A stretch of 64,000 nucleotides of DNA from Hyphomonas sp. (GCF_022844445.1 NZ_JALHLS010000012.1:57451-121450), one strand, 5' to 3'; counted from the stretch's first letter, positions 19,104 to 29,242 are shown. Notes: generated from the letters alone by a model not told the origin. Program-made: numbers and translations.

Positions 19104-19970
19104 TCAGTGGCTCGGGCCCGGCGCCAGACCCCAGACACACCTGTCATTGCCGCCAAGGTCCTTTCGGTGTCCCATTCTGGAATACCCGGCGGCGCGCATC
19201 AGCTCCTGCACGGCCGCGCGCTGATCATGGCCGATCTCAAGCACCAGGGGGACGCCCGGCTTCAGCAGTGCCCGCCCGAGGGCGATGATCTCTCGGTAGG
19301 CGGCGAGGCCGTCCTCCCCACCGTCCAGCGCCGGCATCGGATCGAACCGGCGCACTTCCGGGGCGAGCACCGCAATCTCGCCGGTAGCGATATAGGGCGG
19401 ATTGGAGATGACGAGGCCTGCCTCACCCCATCCGGTCCAGTCCGACCAGCGGCCTTCGAAGACCTCTGCGCGCGCGTCCATGCCCAGCTGCCGGAAATTC
19501 TCCCGCGCGAGGCTGGCGGCGGCCGGGCTCGCCTCAACGCCGGTACCTGTCTCGAGCGGACGCTGCGAGAGGATCGCGGCAAGGAGGCACCCCGTCCCGG
19601 TGCCGAGGTCCGCCACCCGGACAGAGCGGCCGGGCGCCAGCAGGTCGAGCGCGGCTTCGACCACGACTTCACTGTCCGGGCGCGGAATCAGCGCGCGCGC
19701 ATCGGAGAGAATCTCGAGCCCGTAAAAGCCTGTATGGCCGAGGATGTGCTGCACCGGCTCGCGCGACAGCCGCCGGGCAAGCGCCGTCTCGAACGCGTCC
19801 TGAATGCCTTTCGGCACCAGCGAGGCGCCGGCCGAGATCAGCGCCGCGCGCGTATCGCCGAACGCCGCCAGCATCAGCAGCATTGCATTCTGGCGCGCAT
19901 CCTCGATGCCGGCATCGGCCAGCGCCTGTGACGCCGCGCGGATCAGCTCGTCATAGGTCAGCGCGGTCAT
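19104..19970 (-). CDS. prmC: Release factor glutamine methyltransferase PrmC
   Basis: 288 residues. PrmC methylates the Gln of the GGQ motif in peptide release factors. An N-terminal helical domain (1-80) contains the family's EPVQHILGHTGFYG motif. The AdoMet site VADLGTGTGCLLAAI follows, then the catalytic NPPY tetrad (VISNPPYIATGE). It lies 10 bases after the prfA stop on the same strand, so enzyme and substrate are probably co-transcribed. Confidence 0.96.
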   Translation of the reverse strand: MTALTYDELIRAASQALADAGIEDARQNAMLLMLAAFGDTRAALISAGASLVPKGIQDAFETALARRLSREPVQHILGHTGFYGLEILSDARALIPRPDSEVVVEAALDLLAPGRSVRVADLGTGTGCLLAAILSQRPLETGTGVEASPAAASLARENFRQLGMDARAEVFEGRWSDWTGWGEAGLVISNPPYIATGEIAVLAPEVRRFDPMPALDGGEDGLAAYREIIALGRALLKPGVPLVLEIGHDQRAAVQELMRAAGYSRMGHRKDLGGNDRCVWGLAPGPSH

Positions 19971-19980
19971 TGCAAGCGTC

Positions 19981-21054
19981 TCAGCCAGCGTCCATGGCGG
20001 CCAGCTTGCGCGCCTGGTCTTCCGTGATCAGAGCTTCCACAACATCGTTCAGCTTGTCGCCAGCAACGATGCGGTCGAGCGAGTAGAGCGTCAGGCCGAT
20101 GCGGTGATCGGTGACGCGGTTTTCCGGATAGTTGTAGGTACGCACCTTCTGGCTGCGGTCACCGGTGCCAACCATGCCGGCACGGGCTTCGGCGCGGGCA
20201 GAGTCGCGTTCGTGGCGGAGTTTCTCATAGAGACGGATCTTGAGCTGATCCATGGCCTTCTCTCGGTTCACGTGCTGGGACTTTTCCGAACTCGTCACCA
20301 CGATGCCCGACGGAAAGTGCGTGATGCGCACGGCCGAGTCGGTCTTGTTGACGTGCTGGCCGCCCGCGCCTGAAGCGCGCATCGTGTCGATCCGGATGTC
20401 CTCTGCGCGAATGTCGATCTCGATATTCTCCGGGGCCGGAAGGATCGCCACCGTCGCAGCTGAAGTGTGGATACGCCCTTGCGTTTCGGTTGCCGGCACG
20501 CGCTGCACGCGGTGGACGCCGCTTTCCCATTTCATCCGGCCGAAAACGCCGTCGCCCGACACGTTCGCGATGATCTCCTTGTAACCGCCCGCCTCCCCTT
20601 CCGAGGCATCGACGATCTCGACCTTCCAGCCCTGTAGCTGCGCATAGCGCATGTACATCCGGTAAAGGTCGCCCGCAAACAGCGCCGCCTCGTCGCCGCC
20701 GGTGCCGGCCCGCACCTCGAGCACGACATTGGCCGCGTCATCGACATCCTTGGGCAGCAGCAGGATCTGCATGCCCTGCTCAAGTGCCGGCAGCCGTTCC
20801 TTCAGGTCCTCGATCTCCATTCGGGCGAGATCGGCCATCTCGGGGTCGCCCGCGGCGGCCAGCGTCTCGGCCTCGATCAGACCACGGCGGGCAGCCAGCA
20901 GCTCGCGCGCTTTCTCCACCACGGGGCGGAGCTCGGCATGTTCCTTGGACAGGGTAATGATCTCTTTGGAGTCGGAGGTCGCGCCCATCCGGGCCTCGAC
21001 CTCCTCGTACCGGTCGATCACCTGCTGGAGGCGTGTAACGGACAGGGAGGGCAT
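19981..21054 (-). CDS. prfA: Peptide chain release factor 1
   Basis: 357 residues. RF1 ends translation at UAA and UAG. The catalytic GGQ is in [17 protein letters not shown] (about residues 225-241), and the stop-codon-reading region around residues 180-190 contains the RF1-type PATETQGR motif. The Gln of GGQ is the target of the adjacent PrmC. No frameshift signal is present, as expected for RF1. Confidence 0.97.
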   Translation of the reverse strand: MPSLSVTRLQQVIDRYEEVEARMGATSDSKEIITLSKEHAELRPVVEKARELLAARRGLIEAETLAAAGDPEMADLARMEIEDLKERLPALEQGMQILLLPKDVDDAANVVLEVRAGTGGDEAALFAGDLYRMYMRYAQLQGWKVEIVDASEGEAGGYKEIIANVSGDGVFGRMKWESGVHRVQRVPATETQGRIHTSAATVAILPAPENIEIDIRAEDIRIDTMRASGAGGQHVNKTDSAVRITHFPSGIVVTSSEKSQHVNREKAMDQLKIRLYEKLRHERDSARAEARAGMVGTGDRSQKVRTYNYPENRVTDHRIGLTLYSLDRIVAGDKLNDVVEALITEDQARKLAAMDAG

Positions 21055-21093
21055 AGCTCGCCCTTTAGTCCGGTTTCACGCCGCTTGGAAGCC

Positions 21094-21537
21094 TTACAGC
21101 GCCGGGGACATCAGGAAGATGCGCAAGGCTTCCCTGCCGGCGAGGAAGAACAAGCAGAAGGACGCGGCCGCGAAGACCAGGAAGCGAAGGGCGACCTTAC
21201 CGATCACGACCTGCACGACCGAATGCAGAACGCGCAAGCCGACATAGATCCAGGCCACCAGACCGGCCAGATTGTCGTTGCCCCCAGTCAGCGCCATAAA
21301 GAACATGAGGGCGTAGAAGATGACCGGCTGCTCATGCAGGTGGTTGTAGTTGTCGGCGGCCGAGCGAACATGCGGTGGCAGCTTGTCGCTGTAGGTGCCG
21401 GGATGGCGGGCATCGTCCGGGTTGATCTTGTATTTTGAGAAGGCCGGCAGGCGAAGGGCATACATCCAGAACCACATGAAGCAGGTCCAAAGGACCAGCG
21501 CGAGCACGGGCTTCAGGAAATCGACATCAATGGTCAC
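21094..21537 (-). CDS. MAPEG-family membrane protein
   Basis: 147 residues from a GTG at 21537, chosen for the strong GGGAGG nine bases upstream; no in-frame ATG is nearby. Four hydrophobic segments match the MAPEG fold (eicosanoid and glutathione metabolism proteins). The motif EQPVIFYALMF and the C-terminal GLRVLHSVVQVV fit bacterial members. Substrate is unknown; bacterial MAPEG proteins are mostly uncharacterised glutathione-related enzymes. Confidence 0.8.
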   Translation of the reverse strand: MTIDVDFLKPVLALVLWTCFMWFWMYALRLPAFSKYKINPDDARHPGTYSDKLPPHVRSAADNYNHLHEQPVIFYALMFFMALTGGNDNLAGLVAWIYVGLRVLHSVVQVVIGKVALRFLVFAAASFCLFFLAGREALRIFLMSPAL

Positions 21538-21571
21538 AGGTTCAGCCTCCCAACTGATTTGAAGGCAGACC

Positions 21572-22873
21572 TTACCGGGGTGTCTCAGCAATTGGCAACA
21601 CGGCCGCCGAGCCCCCCGGCTGCACCGCCGCGGGACCCGGCCGCACCTTCAGGAACTCGAGGAAGGCCAGAACGTCGTCGTCCACGATGCTGTGCCCGCC
21701 AGGTCTCAGCCACCAGACGATGCCGTCGGTGGGATCGAAGGTGCGCATGTCCTCACCGCTGATTCCAGGCACGCCCATAGCGGTCCACATCGCGCTCGCT
21801 GCCTGAGCCGCGCGGAAACTCGAGTTAGGATCCGACCAGACATCCCGGCGCGCATTGCCGAGGAACAGTCGGCGCGGCGCAACCAGCGCCAGCAGCATAT
21901 GCTGGTCATAGGGCAGCGTGGACGGATTGCGCGCATAGCCCTGCGCCTCGGGCGACAGCCAGTGCGGATAGGATTTCGCCATCCGGTCGAGGCGCTCGCC
22001 GGTGCCCGAGCGCGAGAGCGAGGCGCCTGCAAATCCGGACTGGTGGGCGATCACCGCCTCGACGCGCTGGTCCCACGCCGCCGCCAGCAGCGCCGCTTTG
22101 CCATGGCGCGAATGGCCCATAATCGAGGTGTGGCGTGTGTCGACACGCGGGTCATTCTCCAGCACGTCCATCGCCGCCGAAAAGGCAAAGGCCCAGGCCA
22201 TCAAGGTGCTGGTAGGGTTCACATCCGCGCCGAGGCCCGCCAGCGCGGCCGGCGCACGCTGGGCACTGTCCGGAATGAAGTCGCCCGCGTGAAAGCTCGC
22301 GTAAACGAAGCCTTCGTCGAAATAGAGTCCCACAGGCGCCTCGGCAATATACTCGCCGAACAGCGTCTCCACGATGAAGCTTACCACCGCGCCATAGTCG
22401 CGTGCCGTACACGGATCACCGTCTTCACTGGTCACGGTCTCGCCCGGGAAGGTTGCGCAGTTTGAGCTGAACGTCTGGCTAAGCACCAGGGGATTGCTCA
22501 TCGCTGCGGCCGGGAAAGCCGCCACCAGCTGGAAGGTCCGCGCGCCCTCGCCCCGGCCTATCGTGATGTCCAACTCCTCGAGCGTACCGCGCCCTTCGAG
22601 ATAGTCCGGATTTACAATCCGCCAGTCGCTGATCACAACCGGCAGACCTTCCGGCCAGGGGCCATAAAGCGTATCCTCCAGCATCTCCAGCGCTTCGGCC
22701 CGCCCCTCGGGCGTCATCAGCCGGTCAATGTCGATCGCCGGCACAGACGCCGGCTTGTTGGCCGTATCGAGGCTCGCATAATTGAGCCCCAACATCGTGC
22801 AGCTTGTTGTGACCAACAGTGCGAGGGCCGCCAGAAGCGTCAGGCCAATCCACCGCAAAATCCGGAAAAACAT
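21572..22873 (-). CDS. Carbohydrate esterase family 15-like (glucuronoyl esterase-like) secreted hydrolase
   Basis: 433 residues from the ATG at 22873. The N-terminal hydrophobic signal ends near VTTSCTM and might be a lipoprotein signal, though the lipobox is imperfect. The fold is alpha/beta hydrolase with nucleophile motif GHSRHGKAALLAAA. This and the following HQSGFAGASLSRSGTGE are the hallmark of CE15 glucuronoyl esterases; the catalytic His is in PGGHSIVDDD near the C-terminus. CE15 enzymes cut ester links between glucuronoxylan and lignin. No xylanases are nearby, so the true substrate may be another uronate ester. Confidence 0.7.
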   Translation of the reverse strand: MFFRILRWIGLTLLAALALLVTTSCTMLGLNYASLDTANKPASVPAIDIDRLMTPEGRAEALEMLEDTLYGPWPEGLPVVISDWRIVNPDYLEGRGTLEELDITIGRGEGARTFQLVAAFPAAAMSNPLVLSQTFSSNCATFPGETVTSEDGDPCTARDYGAVVSFIVETLFGEYIAEAPVGLYFDEGFVYASFHAGDFIPDSAQRAPAALAGLGADVNPTSTLMAWAFAFSAAMDVLENDPRVDTRHTSIMGHSRHGKAALLAAAWDQRVEAVIAHQSGFAGASLSRSGTGERLDRMAKSYPHWLSPEAQGYARNPSTLPYDQHMLLALVAPRRLFLGNARRDVWSDPNSSFRAAQAASAMWTAMGVPGISGEDMRTFDPTDGIVWWLRPGGHSIVDDDVLAFLEFLKVRPGPAAVQPGGSAAVLPIAETPR

Positions 22874-22985
22874 GAAGACCGTCCCGCCCCAATGAATTCG
22901 GCCGATTGCTAGCGAGTTCCGGCTGTTTCGCCCAGCCGTCTTGCTTGGCACTTGCGTCCAGCAGCGGTCACGTTAGCGTGTTTTC

Positions 22986-23585
22986 ATGAAGATTGTCAGC
23001 GCACTTGTGGGCCTTATCCTCGGCGCCGGGCTCGGCGTCGGCAGCGCCTTAGCGGCGGCCGGCATCATCGGTCCCGGTATGCGCCTTGGAGGGGCGATCG
23101 ATCTCGACGGCTGGACCAGCGACTGGACCATCGGCTCCGAAGCGGCCAACCCATGGACCCGCGCCAGAGTGGCTCGTCATGGCCTGCTGGCCCTGTCCAA
23201 GGACGAGGCGGTCTACTTCACTCGCAACACCGACGATGCGGGAGACCGGCTGGCAGAGGCCTGCACCTACCGGGTCTCCGGCGGTATCCACCCGGCGCAA
23301 TGGTGGTCGATCACGCTTTATGATGCGACAAGCTACCTGCCGCGCAATACCGACGATGCCCTCTCGTTTGATCTGACCGACGCTGAGGCCGCGGGCACCA
23401 CGGAAGACTGGTCCTTCCTCATTGCGCCGCTTCCAGCAGACAGCGAATGGGTCTCCAGCCGCGACGCCGGCCAGTTCGACCTGACGCTGCGCCTCTACAA
23501 GCCGTCACCGGAACTGATCGCGGCCCCGGAAGCCACGCTCACTCCGCCGCGAATCGAAAAGCTCGGCTGCGGGGAGGCCAACTGA
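22986..23585 (+). CDS. DUF1214 domain protein, membrane-anchored
   Basis: 199 residues with an N-terminal signal or anchor (about 1-25) and a DUF1214 domain from about residue 40 (YFTRNTDDAGDRLAEACTY, HPAQWWSITLYD). Its stop overlaps the start of the next gene (ATGA-type junction), so the two are translationally coupled. DUF1214 and DUF1254 are usually fused in one protein; here they are separate neighbouring genes. Function is unknown. Confidence 0.85.
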   Translation: MKIVSALVGLILGAGLGVGSALAAAGIIGPGMRLGGAIDLDGWTSDWTIGSEAANPWTRARVARHGLLALSKDEAVYFTRNTDDAGDRLAEACTYRVSGGIHPAQWWSITLYDATSYLPRNTDDALSFDLTDAEAAGTTEDWSFLIAPLPADSEWVSSRDAGQFDLTLRLYKPSPELIAAPEATLTPPRIEKLGCGEAN

Positions 23586-24118
23586 TGCGCCTGCCCCTGA
23601 TCGGTGCCGCCACGTTCATCATCGGCTTTGCCGCTGCGCATGTCGTGGTGCTGAATGCCCTGCCTGGCGAGATCATGTCGAAAGCACGTGAACGGATGAC
23701 CGGCAGCGGCATTCCCGTCCATAAGTGGCAGATGAGCCCGCGCGTCACGCCGCAGACGCAGACCATCGTGCGCCCCTCGCCGGATCTTGCCTACGCGATC
23801 TGCGTGATCGACGTGACCGGCGGCCCGGTCACTCTAACCGTCCCGACCTGGCCGGAATATGGCTCACTGTCGATCTTTGATGCGTCTACGGATAATGTTT
23901 ATGCCGGCTCGCTTGATGCACGCCTGCCGGACGCGCCGGGTACGCGAACGGTCGTGGTCAAGCTGGAGGAGCAGGCTTTCGATCCTGCTGAAGGCGTCGA
24001 TATCGTCACTCTGAAAGCCCCGGAAGCCCTCGCCCTGATCCGGCGTCTTGCGCCGTCGCAAGGGCTATATGATGCGGCAGCCGCGCTGGTGCCGGTGAGC
24101 ACCTGCGGGCCGACCTGA
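23585..24118 (+). CDS. DUF1254-like domain protein, membrane-anchored
   Basis: 177 residues starting at the ATG that overlaps the preceding stop. A hydrophobic N-terminal segment (about 4-22) precedes a DUF1254-like region (VRPSPDLAYAICVIDVTGGPVTLTVPTWPEYGS is abridged here to its first and last parts: VRPSPDLAY and PTWPEYGS). It is much shorter than fused DUF1254/1214 proteins. Partner of the upstream DUF1214 protein by position and coupling. Function unknown. Confidence 0.78.
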   Translation: MRLPLIGAATFIIGFAAAHVVVLNALPGEIMSKARERMTGSGIPVHKWQMSPRVTPQTQTIVRPSPDLAYAICVIDVTGGPVTLTVPTWPEYGSLSIFDASTDNVYAGSLDARLPDAPGTRTVVVKLEEQAFDPAEGVDIVTLKAPEALALIRRLAPSQGLYDAAAALVPVSTCGPT

Positions 24119-24655
24119 CCTCTTGCAAAGCCGCCCTTCGTGACCGCCTCCGCAAGCGGCCAAAGGGTCCGCCGGGGTATTAGCCTGGGGTATTAGCCAG
24201 TGCGTTTTCAAACCCGCCCGCCCTGGCGCCGATGATAACCCGGATCGCCGGGTCAGAGTTGAAATCTCTCCGCGCAGGCCATCATTCTCGGACGTGCCGG
24301 GCCTGGAAGGAAAGTTTAATCAAGCCGATACGGCGATCGCAGGCACCTGGTTCGATCTGGCCGCACCGGTGCAACATGAACGCCGCTATCATCGACAAAG
24401 GAATAGTGGAGCGCCCCGGTCGGGATAAAGGTGTTCAGGGTCAGCTCGGACCTGACGATATCGTCGACTGCCCCGACCGCCGGTTCGATGGGCGCAGCCG
24501 ATAGAATACCGCGCCTAAAGACCCAAACGGCGCCAGCACAGCGGTGATCTGGCTGACAGAATGGACTTCTCCGAGTGTCAGGAGCGTCCCTCCCGCTCCG
24601 TACGCTTCCCACACCGGAATGGCCAAATACAGAGGTGAAGGAAGCCAGGGCCCGC
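24119..24655. other. Intergenic stretch without a supported gene
   Basis: 537 bases between the DUF1254 gene and ispG. Two overlapping minus-strand frames (24441-24626 and 24316-24612) each look protein-like in part, and together they could be one frameshifted gene, but neither matches a family I know. A 13-base tandem duplication lies at 24174-24199. No RNA gene or convincing promoter was seen. Confidence 0.5.
24174..24199. repeat. 13-base tandem duplication
   Basis: GGGGTATTAGCCT is followed immediately by GGGGTATTAGCCA. It is short, possibly a replication-slippage product, and no function is evident. Confidence 0.7.
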
Positions 24656-25789
24656 TTACTCTGCCGGAACCTGCTCAGCCTCGCGCTGAGCTTTCAGGTT
24701 CGCGGCCTTGTCTTCGACCAGCTTCACGATGTGCTCCACCATGTCGGCGGTCGAGACGTTATGGTCGGCTCGTCCGTTCACGAACATCTTGCCACTGTCC
24801 TTGCCACCCCCGGTGAAGCCGAGATCGGTCAGCGCCGCCTCGCCCGGTCCGTTAACAACGCAGCCGATGATCGACAGCGATATGGGCTCGGAGATATGCG
24901 CGAGGCGCTTCTCCAGAGTCTCCACCGTTCGGATCACGTCGAAGCCCTGCCGCGCGCAGCTCGGGCAGGCAACGATGTTGACACCGCGCGTGCGCAGGCC
25001 GAGCGACTTCAGCATCTCGAATCCGACCTTCACTTCCTCCTCCGGCTCGGCCGAAAGGGAAACGCGGATCGTGTCGCCGATGCCGGCCCAGAGCAGCGCG
25101 CCCATACCGATGGAGGACTTGACCGTGCCCGTACGAAGTCCGCCCGCCTCGGTGATGCCGAGGTGCAGCGGTGCATCGGTTGCCTCGGCGAGCAACTGGT
25201 AAGCCGCCACGGTGAGGAACATGTCCGAGGCCTTCACCGAAATCTTGTAATCGTGGAAGCCGAGATCATCGAGGATGCGCGCATGGTCCAGCGCGCTCTC
25301 CACCATCGCGTCCGGGCACGGCTCGCCGTACTTTTCCAGCAGATGCCTTTCAAGGCTGCCACCATTGACGCCTATCCGCATCGAGCAACCGTTCGCACGC
25401 GCCGCCGCGACAACTTCCTTCACCCGCGCCTGCGACCCGATATTGCCGGGATTGATGCGCAGACAGGCGGCGCCGGCGTCTGCTGCCTCGATGCCGCGCT
25501 TGTAGTGGAAATGGATGTCCGCCACGAGTGGGACCGGACTCGCCTTGACGATCTCGTACATCGCCTTCGTTGACTCTTCCGTCGGACAGGAGACCCGCAC
25601 GATGTCGGCGCCCGCCTCCGCGCAGCGCTGGATCTGCGCGATGGTGGCGGCCGCGTCTTCGGTCGGCGTGTTGGTCATCGATTGCACGGCAATCGGGGCA
25701 TCGCCCCCGATCAGGATATTGCCGACACGGATTTGGCGGGACTTGCGTCGCTCGATATTGCGCCAGGGGCGGATCGGGTTGTGGCTCAT
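24656..25789 (-). CDS. ispG: 4-hydroxy-3-methylbut-2-en-1-yl diphosphate synthase IspG
   Basis: 377 residues. IspG is the iron-sulfur enzyme converting MEcPP to HMBPP in the MEP isoprenoid pathway. An N-terminal TIM barrel ([16 protein letters not shown]) is joined to a C-terminal [4Fe-4S] domain with ligands in [12 protein letters not shown] and [14 protein letters not shown] (here [14 protein letters not shown]). Normal length for the short bacterial form. It is downstream of a RodZ-like gene, a frequent alphaproteobacterial order. Confidence 0.98.
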   Translation of the reverse strand: MSHNPIRPWRNIERRKSRQIRVGNILIGGDAPIAVQSMTNTPTEDAAATIAQIQRCAEAGADIVRVSCPTEESTKAMYEIVKASPVPLVADIHFHYKRGIEAADAGAACLRINPGNIGSQARVKEVVAAARANGCSMRIGVNGGSLERHLLEKYGEPCPDAMVESALDHARILDDLGFHDYKISVKASDMFLTVAAYQLLAEATDAPLHLGITEAGGLRTGTVKSSIGMGALLWAGIGDTIRVSLSAEPEEEVKVGFEMLKSLGLRTRGVNIVACPSCARQGFDVIRTVETLEKRLAHISEPISLSIIGCVVNGPGEAALTDLGFTGGGKDSGKMFVNGRADHNVSTADMVEHIVKLVEDKAANLKAQREAEQVPAE

Positions 25790-25860
25790 CGCTGTTCAGC
25801 GCCTTCTCGGGCTTCCGGTGAGCCCCACATGTGGCGCCGCGCGGGCGCCGCGTAAAGGGC

Positions 25861-26847
25861 CTAGCGGGTCGCGTTGCCGTTGGCGGCAGCGGGCGGGACG
25901 TCCGCTTCAGCCACGACCGGGGCCGAGATTTCGGCGGCACGCACCAACTGATCGTCAACACCAATGGAGAAGACCTGTGCGCCTTCCGGACCGAGCGGGC
26001 CGACCGTCAGGTCGCCGACGCGCCATTCGAAGGCGCCGCCATTGCGGGCCGAGACGGTCCAGCCGGCTTTGAGGCGCGGGAAATAGTTCTCGCCTTCGGC
26101 CATCGTCCGGCTCAGGAAGATGGTGCCATCGGCGCCGCGCACTTCCAGCCAGCCCTGGCGGACGGCGACGATTTCGAGCGGCAGGTCGGCCGGAACCCCC
26201 GGGGACGAGGCATTTTTGGCAAACAGGCTATCGCGGGCGCCGCTGACGGCCACGACCGTCGGCGAGACAACCTCTTCCGGGCCCTTGTTCATCAGCAGGA
26301 ACACGCTGAAACCGCCAGCCACGAACAATAGCAGCGCGCCGCAGGCGGCCACAATCAGCGGTAGCTGGGTTTGCTTCTTGCTGATCTGGCCAATCTTCGG
26401 AACTGGGGCGGAGGTTTTTACCTCGTCCACTGCGCCGCACTCGCGCGTGTAGCGCTGCACGACTTCCTGCTCCGGCAGCCCGAGATATTTAGAATAAGCG
26501 ATCAGGTAGGGCACCAGGTAGCCCTTTGCGATCGTTTGAAGCTCCATCCGCTCGATGGCCATGAGGAAATTCTCGCGGATCCGCGAATCTCGCGCGATTT
26601 CGCCGAGGTCCAGCAACAGTGCCTCACGCACCCGGCGCAGCACCTGCCCCATGCGGAGCTCTTCGCCCTCGTATTTGCCCGAACGGAAAATTTCGTCGGC
26701 GCGCTGGCGACGACCATAGTCGTCGAGCTGCCGGGCTGCTTCCGCAGAGATCGGCATCACATTCGAACGGTTCGTTCCATTGTCTTCCACTCGCCCGGAT
26801 TCCTCGGGTTTGTCGCCTGCAGGCTCAGTCGGTACGTTCTGTGCCAT
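25861..26847 (-). CDS. rodZ: RodZ-like helix-turn-helix membrane protein
   Basis: 328 residues. The cytoplasmic helix-turn-helix domain at about 60-145 (MGQVLRRVREALLLDLGEIA, then IRENFLMAIE) is followed by one membrane helix (about 170-190) and a periplasmic DUF4115-type beta domain (WLEVRGADGTIFLSRTM). RodZ links MreB filaments to the wall-elongation machinery. The N-terminal 50 residues are low-complexity and of uncertain value, so an internal Met around residue 32 could be the true start. Confidence 0.82.
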   Translation of the reverse strand: MAQNVPTEPAGDKPEESGRVEDNGTNRSNVMPISAEAARQLDDYGRRQRADEIFRSGKYEGEELRMGQVLRRVREALLLDLGEIARDSRIRENFLMAIERMELQTIAKGYLVPYLIAYSKYLGLPEQEVVQRYTRECGAVDEVKTSAPVPKIGQISKKQTQLPLIVAACGALLLFVAGGFSVFLLMNKGPEEVVSPTVVAVSGARDSLFAKNASSPGVPADLPLEIVAVRQGWLEVRGADGTIFLSRTMAEGENYFPRLKAGWTVSARNGGAFEWRVGDLTVGPLGPEGAQVFSIGVDDQLVRAAEISAPVVAEADVPPAAANGNATR

Positions 26848-26948
26848 TGTCTACCAGTCTCATTGCCGAATGCCGCCACCAAATGAATTCTGGGCAAGAT
26901 CCGGTCCAGAGTTTACGTAGGGCCGGGTTCGTTCCGCCGCAACACGCT

Positions 26949-29219
26949 TTAGCTGTCAGCCGTGTCAATCCCATGCTCAGCGGCAAGTGCTAACACTTGG
27001 TTACGGAACGATCCGTTCGGCTTGTCCATACGCTCGAAAAGACCGGCCCGGAAAGCGTTAAGGTCGACCTCGCGCAGAGCCTGCTTGACCGGGCCGATGG
27101 CCGAGGCCGCCATTGACAGGCTGGTATAGCCGAGCGCCGCAAAGCATAGCGCGACCGGGGGTGAGGCTGTCGCCTCCCCGCACACCGACAGGCGGACATT
27201 GCCGGCCTTGCACGTCTCGGCGACCATCTTGAGAAAGCGCAGGGCGGCCGGGTCCACAAGGTCGTATCGCTCGCTGACCGAGGGTGTCATCCGGTCGGCG
27301 GCGAAGAAGAACTGCAACAGGTCGTTGGTGCCAACTGACAGGAAGTCGACCTCCCCGGCCAGGTCCTGCATCGAAAACCCGAGGGCCGGGGTCTCCAGCA
27401 TCACGCCGACTTCCAGCTTGGAAGGCTTGACGCCTGTGCGCTCTGCGCTCCAGCGCATTTCCTCCAACAGCAGCGCCTTGGCGTCCCGGAACTCGGACGG
27501 CACGGTCACCATCGGGAACATCACGGTCAGCGGCCGCTCCCCGGCGGCCCGCACCAGCGCCCGCAGCTGTCGGCGGAACAGACCTTTGTGGTCCAGCGCA
27601 AACCGGATCGAGCGCCAGCCAAGGGCGGGGTTCTCTTCCCGCTGAAGGTTCAGCGCAGGCAGCACCTTGTCGCCGCCAAGGTCCAACGTGCGAAATACGA
27701 CCGGTCGCTCGCCTGCCCGGTCAAGCACGCGCTTGTAGAGCGCAATCTGGTCTTCAAGGCGCGGCAGGGACTCCGAGACAAGGAACTGGAACTCGGTGCG
27801 GAACAGGCCCACCCCGTCGGCGCCGGCCTGGTCCAGCATGTCAAGATCCAGGTCCAGGCCGGCGTTGAGCATGAGCGAGACATGCGTACCATCAAGGGTC
27901 TTCGCCGGCAGCCCCTTCAGGGCGGCATACCGCGCCTGGCGCTGCGAGCGCAGGGCGACGCGGGACTTGTACGCATCGTACACCGCATCATCCGGGCGGA
28001 TGTGGACGGAGCCTTCCTCGGCATCCACGATGATGTAGTCGCCCTGCTCGATGCGCGTGGTCAGGTTTTCGATGCCGCCGATGGCCGGAATGCCGAGCGC
28101 GCGAGCCACGATCGCGGCGTGCGACGACGCGGCCGCCTCCTCCATCAGCAGGCCGCGCAGACCAACCTTGGCATACTCCAGCAGTTCCGCAGGCCCCAGC
28201 CGGCGAGCGACCAGCACGTTCTGCTCGCCGGTGATCTTCGGCTTGCTCTCGTCTCCGCCGAGCACGCGCAGGAGGCGGTTGTCGAGGTCTTCGAGGTCGT
28301 GAAGCCGTTCGCGCAGATAGGGGTCGCGCGCATTCTGCAGCCGCGCGCGGTGCTCGCGCCGGGCCCGGTCCACCGACGCTTCGGCGGAAAGCCCGGAGCG
28401 GATGCCCTCGTGCAGCTTCTCGGCCCAGGACGGGTCTTCGGCCAGCAGCCGGTAAGCCTCCATCACGTCACGCGGGTCACCGCCGAGGGCGGCGCCATCA
28501 ATCAGCATCATCCGGTCGATGGAGGCACGCAGTTCGATCAGGCCGTCATTGAGCCTTGCCGCTTCCGCCGGCATGTCGCTGGCAAAGAACTTCGCCGCCG
28601 GCACCACAGGGTCGTGGAGCACCGCGCGGCCATAACCGAGGCCTTCGCAGAATACCCGGCCCGTGAGGTTGCCACCGCCCGGCCCGCGCACACGGCGTTC
28701 CGGCGCGCTCTGCGGGGCAGGCACCAGCACCAGCGTATGGACGATCTCTGCCAGCACCATCGAGATGGTCTGCAGCGTGTCGATCTCCTCATCGCGGTAA
28801 GACCGCTCAGTCCTGTTCTGGACGACAAGCACGCCGGTCACCCCGCCAGTGCGCAGGATCGGCACGCCGAGGAAGGCGTGGAAGGGATCTTCCCCTGTTT
28901 CCGGGCGGTAGGAGAAGGAAGGATGGCGCGGCGCGTCCTCGATGGCGATGGGCTCGGCAGTGCGGGCTACAAAGCCGACGAGGCCCTCGTTGGAGGCCAT
29001 GCGCGTCTTGTTGACGGCTTCCGGCTTCAGTCCTTCGGTTGCGATCAGCAGCAGCGAGCCCTCCGGCTCACGCAGGTAGATCGAGCACACATCGGCCACC
29101 ATGGTCGAGGCGATGAGGCGGACCACATGGTCCAGGCGCGAACGCGTGTCACCATCCTCCGCCATCACCTGGCGGAGGTTGTTCATGAGCACACGCGTGG
29201 CCGGCATATTATAGGGCAT
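26949..29219 (-). CDS. ptsP: PTS phosphoenolpyruvate-protein phosphotransferase, EI-Ntr (PtsP)
   Basis: 756 residues. It has an N-terminal GAF sensor (about 20-155), then the enzyme I core. The phospho-His is in ASSHAAIVARALGIP (about residue 366), and the PEP-binding barrel contains LFRTEFQFL and SVGTNDLLQFFFAADR. PtsP starts the regulatory PTS-Ntr phosphorelay to NPr and EIIA-Ntr, sensing nitrogen through its GAF domain. GGGAG lies just before the ATG. It is 23 bases after lysC on the same strand. Confidence 0.97.
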   Translation of the reverse strand: MPYNMPATRVLMNNLRQVMAEDGDTRSRLDHVVRLIASTMVADVCSIYLREPEGSLLLIATEGLKPEAVNKTRMASNEGLVGFVARTAEPIAIEDAPRHPSFSYRPETGEDPFHAFLGVPILRTGGVTGVLVVQNRTERSYRDEEIDTLQTISMVLAEIVHTLVLVPAPQSAPERRVRGPGGGNLTGRVFCEGLGYGRAVLHDPVVPAAKFFASDMPAEAARLNDGLIELRASIDRMMLIDGAALGGDPRDVMEAYRLLAEDPSWAEKLHEGIRSGLSAEASVDRARREHRARLQNARDPYLRERLHDLEDLDNRLLRVLGGDESKPKITGEQNVLVARRLGPAELLEYAKVGLRGLLMEEAAASSHAAIVARALGIPAIGGIENLTTRIEQGDYIIVDAEEGSVHIRPDDAVYDAYKSRVALRSQRQARYAALKGLPAKTLDGTHVSLMLNAGLDLDLDMLDQAGADGVGLFRTEFQFLVSESLPRLEDQIALYKRVLDRAGERPVVFRTLDLGGDKVLPALNLQREENPALGWRSIRFALDHKGLFRRQLRALVRAAGERPLTVMFPMVTVPSEFRDAKALLLEEMRWSAERTGVKPSKLEVGVMLETPALGFSMQDLAGEVDFLSVGTNDLLQFFFAADRMTPSVSERYDLVDPAALRFLKMVAETCKAGNVRLSVCGEATASPPVALCFAALGYTSLSMAASAIGPVKQALREVDLNAFRAGLFERMDKPNGSFRNQVLALAAEHGIDTADS

Positions 29220-29242
29220 GCTCTCCCGTTCGGGATGGCGGG

